Under the pieces are notes generated by a model that searched no databases, was not told the origin of the DNA, and saw only the letters and a list, made by a program, of their open reading frames with translations. A program made the translations under genes and the position numbers. DNA of 64,000 bases from Bacteroidota bacterium (lineage in GTDB: Bacteria > Bacteroidota > Bacteroidia > Bacteroidales > Paludibacteraceae). Shown here one piece after another: positions 22,465 to 30,625 of this stretch. The DNA is taken from assembly GCA_023459355.1 (NCBI GenBank), contig JAEWUM010000057.1, positions 25,843 through 89,842 on the forward strand, written 5' to 3'. The first letter of the stretch is position 1, and every line of letters starts with the position of its first letter.

Positions 22465-22533
22465 ATATGTCGTTTGCAATCATATGTCGTTTGCAATCAT
22501 ATGTTGTTTGCATTTCATATGTCGTTTGCAATT
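22465..22533. repeat. Four-copy 17-bp tandem repeat
   Basis: Units start at 22465, 22482, 22499 and 22517. The first two are identical (ATATGTCGTTTGCAATC), the third has one substitution and an extra base (18 bp), the fourth differs at its last base. The array runs up to the stop codon of clpB. Function unknown; slipped-strand expansion is likely. Confidence 0.75.
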
Positions 22534-24683
22534 TAATTCCTGAACCGTAATTTGTCTCCATCCGGTTCGACGTAAATGGTGTCGTTTTGCCGGATTGTTC
22601 CTGAGAGAATGGCTTTCGATAAATCATTCAGCAACAGTTTCTGGATGGCTCTTTTAACCGGTCGGGCACCAAATTGAGGATCAAAGCCGGCACGGGCAAT
22701 AAAGTGTATTGCTTCTTCATTAATTTCGAGGTGAATCTGACTGTCGGAAAGCAGTTTTTGAATACCCGAAAGTTGTAGCCTGACAATGTCCGTAATTTGT
22801 TGTTCATTTAAAGGTGCAAACATAATGAGTTCGTCAACCCGGTTCAAAAATTCCGGCCGGATACTTTGCTTCAGCAATTCAAAAACTTGATTTTTCGTTT
22901 TCTCTATCACTTCGTCATGATTTGTTTCGTTCATTTTCTCAAAGTTCTCCCTAATCAATGCCGAACCTATATTGGAAGTCATGATGATGATGGTATTTTT
23001 AAAGTTGACTGTCCGTCCTTTGTTGTCGGTTAGCCGTCCATCATCCAATACCTGCAATAATACGTTGAAAACATCAGGGTGCGCTTTTTCAATTTCATCA
23101 AACAATACTACTGAATAAGGCTTTCTTCTGATGGCTTCAGTTAACTGGCCACCTTCATCATAACCCACGTATCCCGGCGGTGAACCGATCAGTCTCGTTA
23201 CCGAGAATTTTTCCTGATATTCGCTCATATCGATACGTGTCATCATATTTTCGTCATCGAACAGGTATTCGGCCAATGCTTTGGCTAACTCAGTCTTACC
23301 AACACCAGTTGTCCCCAGGAAGATAAAAGAGCCAATCGGTCGTTTCGGGTCCTGCAGACCGGCGCGACTTCTTCTCACTGCATCAGCCACAGCCACGATG
23401 GCTTCCTCCTGGCCTATTACACGCAGGTGCAGCTCATCTTCGAGGTGCAGTAGTTTGTCCCGCTCACTTTGCATCATTTTATTTACAGGTATGCCTGTCC
23501 AACGACTCACCACATCGGCTATATCTTCCGAATCGACTTCTTCTTTAATCAATGCATTTGTTCCTTGTAAATTCGCTAATTTGGCCTGATAATCTGCTAT
23601 GTTGTTTTCGAGATTTTTGATTTTTCCGTAACGAATTTCAGCTACTTTTCCATAATCACCTTCACGCTCAGCTTTGTCAGCTTCAAACTTCATTTGTTCG
23701 ATTTCAATTTTTGCCTGTTGGATTTTATCGATCAGTTTTTTTTCGGCCGACCATTTTTCATGCATGACCTGACTTTCAGCTTTCAGTTTACTGATTTCTT
23801 CCTTGAGTTGAGCCAGTTTTTTTGTGTCATTTTCCCTTTTGATGGCTTCGCGTTCAATTTCTAACTGTTTGATATTCCTTTCGATAACATCCAGCTCTTC
23901 TGGAACGGAATCTACTTCCAACCTGAGTTTGGCTGCAGCCTCATCCATCAGGTCGATAGCTTTGTCGGGCAAAAAACGATCGGTAATATAGCGGTTCGAA
24001 AGTTCGACAGCTGCGATGATAGCGTCATCCTTGATTCTCACTTTGTGGTGATTTTCATAACGCTCCTTCAGTCCACGCAAGATTGAAATGGTGCTTTGTA
24101 CATCGGGCTCATCTACCATCACAATTTGGAACCGACGTTCCAGCGCCTTGTCTTTTTCGAAATACTTCTGATACTCGTTCAGTGTGGTTGCACCGATAGC
24201 ACGCAATTCACCTCTTGCCAATGCTGGTTTTAGAATGTTGGCAGCATCCATGGCTCCGTCGCTTTTTCCTGCCCCCACGAGTGTATGTATCTCATCAATA
24301 AAAAGAATGATTTCTCCATCGGCCTGAATCACTTCATTAACTACCGATTTCAATCTTTCCTCAAATTCACCTTTGTACATCGCTCCAGCAATCAACGCGC
24401 CCATATCGAGTGAAAACAGCTGTTTACTCTTTAGATTTTCCGGTACATCGCCCCGGATAATCCGATGGGCAAGTCCTTCTGCAATTGCGGTTTTTCCGGT
24501 ACCCGGTTCACCGATTAAAATCGGATTATTTTTGGTGCGGCGGCTCAGTATCTGGAGTACGCGACGAATCTCATCGTCGCGACCAATTACGGGGTCAAGT
24601 TTACCAGCTTTCGCCCGTTCGTTTAAATTAATGGCATATTTGGTTAATGCCTTTTCGTTCTGATTGTTGTTTGTTGCATTCAT
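22533..24683 (-). CDS. clpB: ClpB-type disaggregase lacking the N-terminal domain
   Basis: Hsp100 AAA+ unfoldase that works with DnaK to resolve aggregates. Both nucleotide-binding domains are intact: NBD1 with Walker A GEPGTGKTAIAEGL, and NBD2 with GTTGVGKTELAKAL followed by GSPPGYVGYDEGGQLTEA. Between them is the coiled-coil M-domain (~270-390), which marks ClpB rather than ClpA/ClpC. The protein is 716 aa instead of ~860 because the ~145-residue N-terminal substrate-binding domain is missing: the chain starts at NEKALTKYAINLNERAKAGKLDP. In-frame TGA and TAG codons just upstream of the ATG exclude a longer frame. Other bacteria make an N-less ClpB from an internal start; here the gene itself is short. 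Confidence 0.92.
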   Translation of the reverse strand: MNATNNNQNEKALTKYAINLNERAKAGKLDPVIGRDDEIRRVLQILSRRTKNNPILIGEPGTGKTAIAEGLAHRIIRGDVPENLKSKQLFSLDMGALIAGAMYKGEFEERLKSVVNEVIQADGEIILFIDEIHTLVGAGKSDGAMDAANILKPALARGELRAIGATTLNEYQKYFEKDKALERRFQIVMVDEPDVQSTISILRGLKERYENHHKVRIKDDAIIAAVELSNRYITDRFLPDKAIDLMDEAAAKLRLEVDSVPEELDVIERNIKQLEIEREAIKRENDTKKLAQLKEEISKLKAESQVMHEKWSAEKKLIDKIQQAKIEIEQMKFEADKAEREGDYGKVAEIRYGKIKNLENNIADYQAKLANLQGTNALIKEEVDSEDIADVVSRWTGIPVNKMMQSERDKLLHLEDELHLRVIGQEEAIVAVADAVRRSRAGLQDPKRPIGSFIFLGTTGVGKTELAKALAEYLFDDENMMTRIDMSEYQEKFSVTRLIGSPPGYVGYDEGGQLTEAIRRKPYSVVLFDEIEKAHPDVFNVLLQVLDDGRLTDNKGRTVNFKNTIIIMTSNIGSALIRENFEKMNETNHDEVIEKTKNQVFELLKQSIRPEFLNRVDELIMFAPLNEQQITDIVRLQLSGIQKLLSDSQIHLEINEEAIHFIARAGFDPQFGARPVKRAIQKLLLNDLSKAILSGTIRQNDTIYVEPDGDKLRFRN

Positions 24684-24840
24684 AGTTTGTTGTTTAATTT
24701 TGTCTGTTTTCTATCAAAATATCAGCCATTACGCTTTTCCTGCCGATTTGACGTATTTAAATTCAATTTTCATAAAAAAACAGGACAAAATTTCATGGAT
24801 GTTATTGGCTTAAAATCATAGGAATTTAATAAATATTTAG

Positions 24841-24848
24841 TAAATTTG
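24841..24848 (+). promoter_or_regulatory. -7 promoter box of the mutA operon
   Basis: TAAATTTG fits TAnnTTTG, 32 bp before the mutA ATG. The surrounding 100 bp are very AT-rich. No cobalamin-riboswitch elements were recognised in the 197-bp gap. Confidence 0.4.
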
Positions 24849-24880
24849 CAGCCGTTTGAAAATAACATCAATTTAAAATT

Positions 24881-26767
24881 ATGTCAGAAAAAAAATTAAA
24901 CTTATTAGCTGATTTTCCTCCTGTTTCAACCCGGGAATGGATGGATAAAGTTACAGCTGATTTAAAAGGCGCTGATTTCGAAAAAAAGCTCGTATGGAAG
25001 ACCAACGAAGGATTTAAGGTAATGCCGTTTTATCGTGCTGAAGACATTCAAAACTATAAAACAACAGATGCTGTACCCGGTAAGTTTCCTTATGTACGAG
25101 GCACTAAGGCTGACAATGACTGGTTCGTTCGTCAGGACATCGAAGTGAAAGACGCTAAATCAGCCAATAAAAAAGCATTGGATTTATTGAACAGAGGTGT
25201 TAACTCGCTCGGGTTTACTATCAACAAAGAAGATCTTTCTGCTGATTTTATTGCAACATTGCTCGACGGAATCGCGGCTAACTGCGTAGAGTTGAATTTC
25301 AAAACCTGTTCGAAAAGGACAGTTGACCTTGTAAATCTGCTAGTTGATTATTTTACGGCGAAAGGGTATAATGCTCCTGAATTACAGGGCTCGGTTAATT
25401 TCGATCCTATTAACAGCATGTTGCTACGAGGTAAAAAATTTACTGCTGATGAAATGGCTGTGATGGTGGAAGCTGCTGCTTTGACTGCTGCGAAATTACC
25501 ATTTTATCGGGTTATCAATGTAAATGCTCTCAGCTTGAGTAATGCTGGTGCCTATGCGGCACAAGAACTGGGATACGCATTGGCCTGGGGTAACCAGTAT
25601 CTGTCGATGATGGTTGAAAAAGGTGTTGATACACAATTAGCCGCTAAAAAAATTAAATTCAACTTCGGTGTGGGTAGTAACTATTTCATGGAAATAGCTA
25701 AGTTCCGTGCGGCTAAATGGTTGTGGGCGCTGATTGTGGAAGCTTACAAACCAGCTTGCAGAAGGACTGAATGCACTGAAACAGTAGAAGGAATTTGTTA
25801 CTGTGCCATGAAAATGCGTTTGCATGCGGAAACAAGTTCTTTCAACAAAACAATTTTCGACCCTAATGTCAATATGTTACGTACACAGACCGAAGCGATG
25901 AGCGCTTCGTTGGGAGGTGTACACTCGCTGACTGTATCGCCTTTTGATGCTGTGTATAAAAAACCGGATGAATTTTCTGAAAGAATTGCCCGTAATCAGC
26001 AATTGTTGTTAAAGGAAGAATCAAATTTTGATAAGGTAACAGATCCGGCTGCCGGTTCGTATTATATTGAAAAACTGACCAATGAAATAGCAGCACAAGC
26101 CTGGAAACTTTTCTTGGAAATGGAAGATGCAGGCGGATTCCTGACAGCTGTCGAAGGCGGAGTAGTACAGCAAGCGATTAAAGCTACGGCTGCTGCCCGA
26201 TTGAAAAATGTTTCATCACGCAGAGAGGTGTTGCTAGGAACTAATCAATTCCCTAATTTCACTGAAGTATCAGGAGGTAAAACAACAACCGACAAAGCAA
26301 AACATAAACATGCAGAGGGTATTGAAACGCTGGAAACAGTAAGAGCTGCCGAAGAGTTTGAAAATTTACGTTTTGCCACAGAGACCGCTGCAAAACGACC
26401 GAAAGCCTTTATGCTGACAATCGGCAACCTGGCCATGCGGCTGGCACGCGCTCAGTTTTCCAGCAATTTCTTCGCTTGCGCTGGATATGAGGTAATTGAC
26501 AATCTTGGTTTTGCTACGGTCGAAGCAGGTGTTGAAGCTGCCCGTAAAGTGCAGGCTGATATCATCGTATTGTGTTCAAGCGACGATGAATATGCCGAAC
26601 TGGCTCCAAAAGCATTTGAATTGACAAAAAATAACGAAATTCTGGTTGTTGCAGGTGCTCCTGCCTGTTCCGATGAACTAAAATCCCTTGGAATTGTTCA
26701 TTTTGTGAATGTAAAAACCAATGTGTTGGAATCCTTGAAAGGTTTCAATGCATTATTAGGAATTTAA
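24881..26767 (+). CDS. mutA: Methylmalonyl-CoA mutase small (beta) subunit
   Basis: Partner subunit of the B12-dependent mutase that interconverts succinyl-CoA and methylmalonyl-CoA in propionate formation or use. The TIM-barrel part is recognisable (FGVGSNYFMEIAKFRAAKWLW, TEAMSASLGGVHSLTVSPFDA, DPAAGSYYIEKLTNEIA). The C-terminal B12-fold domain has lost the DxHxxG cobalamin motif (AGYEVIDNLGFATVEAGVEAA), as expected for a structural small subunit. 628 aa is typical. The operon continues with a menA-like gene 11 bp downstream; the catalytic subunit mutB comes only after two further genes. Confidence 0.94.
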   Translation: MSEKKLNLLADFPPVSTREWMDKVTADLKGADFEKKLVWKTNEGFKVMPFYRAEDIQNYKTTDAVPGKFPYVRGTKADNDWFVRQDIEVKDAKSANKKALDLLNRGVNSLGFTINKEDLSADFIATLLDGIAANCVELNFKTCSKRTVDLVNLLVDYFTAKGYNAPELQGSVNFDPINSMLLRGKKFTADEMAVMVEAAALTAAKLPFYRVINVNALSLSNAGAYAAQELGYALAWGNQYLSMMVEKGVDTQLAAKKIKFNFGVGSNYFMEIAKFRAAKWLWALIVEAYKPACRRTECTETVEGICYCAMKMRLHAETSSFNKTIFDPNVNMLRTQTEAMSASLGGVHSLTVSPFDAVYKKPDEFSERIARNQQLLLKEESNFDKVTDPAAGSYYIEKLTNEIAAQAWKLFLEMEDAGGFLTAVEGGVVQQAIKATAAARLKNVSSRREVLLGTNQFPNFTEVSGGKTTTDKAKHKHAEGIETLETVRAAEEFENLRFATETAAKRPKAFMLTIGNLAMRLARAQFSSNFFACAGYEVIDNLGFATVEAGVEAARKVQADIIVLCSSDDEYAELAPKAFELTKNNEILVVAGAPACSDELKSLGIVHFVNVKTNVLESLKGFNALLGI

Positions 26768-26778
26768 TTATTTTACAC

Positions 26779-27681
26779 ATGAAACAACCAATTAAAAACT
26801 GGGTCATAGCAACCCGTCCCTGGTCTTTCCCGGCATCTACCATGCCTGTGATTCTGACCATGTCGTATCTTTTCTTTAAACAGGAACATGTATTCCATGA
26901 GATTAACTGGTGGTCTGGAATTATAGCCCTCATTGGGGTTGTGTTTGTACATGCTGCCGGAAATCTGATCAGCGATTACTTTGATTATAAAAATAACATT
27001 GATCGTAAGGAATCGTTTGGTTCAAGCCGTATGTTGGTCGAAGGGGTTTTCAAGCCGAAAACAATATTATCTTTCGGGCTTATCCTACTGGCTATTGGTA
27101 TCCTGATCGGACTAATACTGACTTTATTCACCGGAACGGATTTATTATGGATTGGTTTGATTGGCGTATTGGGTACTTATTTTTATTATGTATTTAAGTC
27201 AATTGCACTCGGTGATTTGCTGATTTTTATCATTTACGGTCCCCTGATTGGTATGGGTACTGCATTTGTGATGACCGGTGAATTGTACTGGGAAGTAATT
27301 TTACTGAATGTGCCCGTTGCCATGCTGGTTGTTAATATTCTACATGCCAATAATACACGCGACATCAAACACGATGCCATGGCCAATATCAAAACACAGG
27401 CGATGGTACTCGGAATAAAAGGTTCCAAAATTCAATACGTCATTTTGGCGCTTGGGTCTTATGTCGTTTTGATTCTGATGAACGCCATAGGGATGGTACA
27501 TCCGCTAACCTTGCTAACCTTGCTGACTGTTCCCGTTGCCCTGAAAAACATCCGGGTGATGATGCAGGCGGATATTGAAAAACCGGAGGTTATCAAAGAT
27601 CTTGATGCCATGTCGGCTCAGTTGGTGATGATGTTTTCTTTGCTGTTTTCAGTGTTGAATTTTATTGCTAAAGTATTATGA
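26779..27681 (+). CDS. menA: UbiA-family prenyltransferase, probably 1,4-dihydroxy-2-naphthoate polyprenyltransferase
   Basis: Membrane enzyme that attaches a polyprenyl chain to the naphthoate ring in menaquinone synthesis. The first aspartate-rich motif NLISDYFDYKNNID (~62-75) and the second NNTRDIKHDAMANIKTQAM (~190-208) are both present, and about eight hydrophobic segments are visible over 300 aa. The N-terminal RPWSFPASTMPV segment is typical of MenA. Substrate assignment is by family resemblance; other UbiA members cannot be fully excluded. It starts 11 bp after mutA and its last codons overlap the next gene by 4 bp (ATGA). Confidence 0.85.
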   Translation: MKQPIKNWVIATRPWSFPASTMPVILTMSYLFFKQEHVFHEINWWSGIIALIGVVFVHAAGNLISDYFDYKNNIDRKESFGSSRMLVEGVFKPKTILSFGLILLAIGILIGLILTLFTGTDLLWIGLIGVLGTYFYYVFKSIALGDLLIFIIYGPLIGMGTAFVMTGELYWEVILLNVPVAMLVVNILHANNTRDIKHDAMANIKTQAMVLGIKGSKIQYVILALGSYVVLILMNAIGMVHPLTLLTLLTVPVALKNIRVMMQADIEKPEVIKDLDAMSAQLVMMFSLLFSVLNFIAKVL

Positions 27682-28298
27682 ATAGTAGAATATTATTAGC
27701 GATACTGCTTGCAGCCGGACTTTGGTTCTTCATGTTTTCGCCCTGGACAGCCGGAATCACAAATTTCTGGCTGACAATGAGTCTTTCCGGTGCTTTGCTG
27801 ATTTGGATCAGCCTGATTTCTACCAAAGATTTCCGTCAACAATTCAGGGTTACAGCAAAAGATGTGGCGCTGGGATTGATTTCTGCTGTGACTTTGTATG
27901 GTGTTTTTTATCTCGGAAATTACCTGTCAACAGCCTGGTTTGATTTTGCCAAACCGCAGATTGGAAACATATACAGCATGAAAGACGGCAGTAATCCTTA
28001 TATAATAGGTTTGTTGTTGCTCGTGGTTATTGGTCCGGCCGAAGAGATTTTCTGGCGTGGTTTTATTCAACGTGCTGTGGGTGTAAAATATGGTGACTGG
28101 ACTGCTTTCGTCGTTACTACACTGATTTACGCGTTGGTTCATATCTGGTCTTTTAATTTCATGTTGATAATGGCTGCTCTGGTGTGTGGTGCATTCTGGG
28201 GACTGATGTTCATGTACAGTAAAAAGAATCTTGTGCCACTCATCATTTCTCATGCAGTGTGGGATGTGGCTGTATTTATACTTTTCCCTATCGGATAA
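27678..28298 (+). CDS. CPBP family intramembrane glutamic endopeptidase (CAAX protease-like)
   Basis: A 206-residue membrane protein with six to seven hydrophobic segments. It carries the Abi/CPBP catalytic motifs: EEIFWRGFIQR (EExxxR, ~126-136), a histidine in ALVHIWSFNF, and SHAVWD near the C-terminus. Bacterial members are related to Rce1-type CAAX proteases and serve roles from peptide maturation to bacteriocin immunity; the substrate here is unknown. It overlaps menA by 4 bp and lies 24 bp before mutB, so it is embedded in the mutA-mutB operon. Confidence 0.85.
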   Translation: MNSRILLAILLAAGLWFFMFSPWTAGITNFWLTMSLSGALLIWISLISTKDFRQQFRVTAKDVALGLISAVTLYGVFYLGNYLSTAWFDFAKPQIGNIYSMKDGSNPYIIGLLLLVVIGPAEEIFWRGFIQRAVGVKYGDWTAFVVTTLIYALVHIWSFNFMLIMAALVCGAFWGLMFMYSKKNLVPLIISHAVWDVAVFILFPIG

Positions 28299-28322
28299 AA
28301 ATATTGTTTAAATTAAAAAAAT

Positions 28323-30449
28323 ATGAAGCCCAACTTCAAAAACATTCAAATTAATGAATTTGCAGCACAACAAGCTGCCACAATGCCTGAGTCAAACTGG
28401 CTTACACCTGAATTGATTCCGGTAAAACCCTATTATTCAAAAGATGACCTGGAAGGCATGGAGCATCTGAACTATGCTGCCGGTCTGCCGCCCTACTTAA
28501 GAGGTCCCTATTCGGTGATGTACGCCATGCAACCGTGGACTATCCGTCAGTATGCCGGTTTCTCAACAGCTGAAGAATCCAATGCATTTTATCGTCGTAA
28601 CCTCGCTGCCGGTCAGAAAGGTTTGTCGGTTGCATTCGACTTAGCCACACACCGCGGTTACGATGCCGACCACGAAAGGGTGGTGGGCGACGTAGGTAAG
28701 GCGGGTGTGTCAATCTGTTCTGTGGAAGATATGAAAGTGTTGTTCGATGGTATTCCATTGAATAAAATGTCGGTTTCCATGACCATGAACGGAGCGGTGT
28801 TGCCTATCCTGGCTTTCTACATCAATGCAGGATTGGAACAGGGTGCCAAACTCGAAGAAATGGCCGGTACCATCCAGAACGACATCCTTAAGGAATTCAT
28901 GGTGCGTAATACCTATATTTATCCTCCGAAGTTTTCAATGAAAATCATTGCTGATATCTTTGAATATACTTCGAAGAATATGCCGAAATTCAACTCGATT
29001 TCGATTTCCGGATATCACATGCAGGAAGCAGGTGCTACAGCCGATATCGAATTGGCTTATACGCTCGCCGACGGACTTGAGTATCTGCGTGCAGGTGTAA
29101 ACGCGGGCATGGATATCGATGCCTTTGCTCCGCGTTTGTCTTTCTTCTGGGCAATTGGGATGAATCACTTCATGGAAATTGCCAAGATGCGTGCTGCCCG
29201 TATGTTGTGGGCGAAAATAGTAAAACAATTCAATCCGAAGAATCCAAAATCCCTGGCCTTGCGTACCCACTCGCAAACTTCAGGTTGGTCGCTTACCGAA
29301 CAGGATCCTTTCAACAACGTGGGACGTACCTGTATCGAAGCCATGGGCGCTGCACTGGGACATACCCAGTCGCTGCATACCAATGCACTGGACGAAGCCA
29401 TTGCCTTGCCGACCGACTTCTCAGCCCGTATTGCCCGTAACACCCAAATTTATATCCAGCAGGAAACAGAAATCTGTCGTGAGGTGGACCCCTGGGCTGG
29501 TTCTTATTATGTAGAGTCGCTTACCAATGAAATTGCCGAAAAAGCATGGGCATTGATTGAAGAAGTGGAAAAACTGGGAGGTATGGCAGCTGCCATCGAA
29601 ACCGGTATTCCTAAAATGCGTATTGAAGAAGCGGCTGCCCGTACACAGGCCCGTATCGACTCAGGTAAACAGGTAATTGTGGGTGTGAACCACTATCGTT
29701 TGGAAAAAGAAGATCCGATTGATATCCTCGAAGTAGATAATACAGCTGTTCGCCTTCAGCAAATTGAACGTCTCAAACAATTGAGAGCCAACAGAAACGA
29801 AGCTGAAGTACAGCAAGCGCTTGCCGCCATCACCGAATGTGCTAAAACAGGTAAGGGTAACTTGCTCGAACTGGCTGTTGAAGCAGCAAGGGTTCGTGCT
29901 TCCTTAGGTGAAATCTCAGATGCCTGCGAGGCTGTTGCAGGACGTTATAAAGCAACCATCAGAACAATATCAGGCGTGTATTCATCAGAAACCAAAAACG
30001 ATACAGGCTTTCAGAAAGCTTGTGAGTTGACCGAACAGTTCGCAAAAAAAGAAGGTCGCCGTCCCCGTATCATGATTGCCAAAATGGGACAGGATGGCCA
30101 CGACCGTGGTGCTAAAGTAGTTGCAACCGGTTATGCCGATTGCGGATTCGATGTGGATATGGGACCGTTGTTCCAGACTCCGGCCGAAGCTGCCAAGCAA
30201 GCCGTTGAAAATGATGTGCATATCATGGGTGTTTCCTCACTTGCTGCAGGTCATAAAACACTGGTGCCTCAGGTAATTGAAGAACTGAAAAAACTGGGTC
30301 GTGAGGATATTATCGTGATTGCAGGAGGAGTTATTCCGGCGCAAGACTATGATTTCCTCTACAAAGCTGGTGTTGCAGCTATTTTTGGTCCGGGTACTTC
30401 TGTTGCTAAAGCTGCTTGCACCATTATGGAAATATTACTGGAAGAATAA
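28323..30449 (+). CDS. mutB: Methylmalonyl-CoA mutase large (alpha) subunit
   Basis: Catalytic subunit carrying adenosylcobalamin. The N-terminal barrel shows PYLRGPYSVMYAMQPWTIRQYAGFS-type substrate-binding sequence, SVSMTMNGAVLP, and RTHSQTSGWSLTEQDPFNN. The C-terminal domain has the base-off cobalamin motif DGHDRGAKV with His593 as the cobalt ligand, followed by the GVSSLAAGH loop. 708 aa is the expected size. It closes the mutA-menA-CPBP-mutB run and is followed by a terminator. Together with mutA it indicates a succinate-propionate route, common in Bacteroidales. Confidence 0.96.
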   Translation: MKPNFKNIQINEFAAQQAATMPESNWLTPELIPVKPYYSKDDLEGMEHLNYAAGLPPYLRGPYSVMYAMQPWTIRQYAGFSTAEESNAFYRRNLAAGQKGLSVAFDLATHRGYDADHERVVGDVGKAGVSICSVEDMKVLFDGIPLNKMSVSMTMNGAVLPILAFYINAGLEQGAKLEEMAGTIQNDILKEFMVRNTYIYPPKFSMKIIADIFEYTSKNMPKFNSISISGYHMQEAGATADIELAYTLADGLEYLRAGVNAGMDIDAFAPRLSFFWAIGMNHFMEIAKMRAARMLWAKIVKQFNPKNPKSLALRTHSQTSGWSLTEQDPFNNVGRTCIEAMGAALGHTQSLHTNALDEAIALPTDFSARIARNTQIYIQQETEICREVDPWAGSYYVESLTNEIAEKAWALIEEVEKLGGMAAAIETGIPKMRIEEAAARTQARIDSGKQVIVGVNHYRLEKEDPIDILEVDNTAVRLQQIERLKQLRANRNEAEVQQALAAITECAKTGKGNLLELAVEAARVRASLGEISDACEAVAGRYKATIRTISGVYSSETKNDTGFQKACELTEQFAKKEGRRPRIMIAKMGQDGHDRGAKVVATGYADCGFDVDMGPLFQTPAEAAKQAVENDVHIMGVSSLAAGHKTLVPQVIEELKKLGREDIIVIAGGVIPAQDYDFLYKAGVAAIFGPGTSVAKAACTIMEILLEE

Positions 30450-30480
30450 GTTATTATTTTGACTTATAAAAATATGTAAA

Positions 30481-30514
30481 GGACTGATCTGTTTGTTACA
30501 GGTCAGCCCTTTTT
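30481..30514 (+). terminator. Rho-independent terminator after mutB
   Basis: A 12-bp stem with one mismatch and one G-U pair (arms 30481-30492 and 30498-30509), 5-nt loop, followed by TTTTT. It ends the mutase operon. Confidence 0.8.
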
Positions 30515-30625
30515 ACTTTGGGTATATTTGATGAATAAATAAACAAAATATTTTTCTAGTTGTTGTAAAACTGAAGCGATAAACTAATTGGTACGAAATA
30601 TACTTTCTGAAGAATCGAACTGCCG

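Noticed and set aside
22350..22550. 66-codon frame across the fabG-clpB gap
   Set aside because: It is made of the palindrome and the tandem repeat, so its codons follow the repeat rather than a protein.
24684..24880. Possible cobalamin riboswitch before the B12-dependent mutase genes
   Set aside because: No B12-box or the expected helical elements were found; the gap is short and AT-rich.
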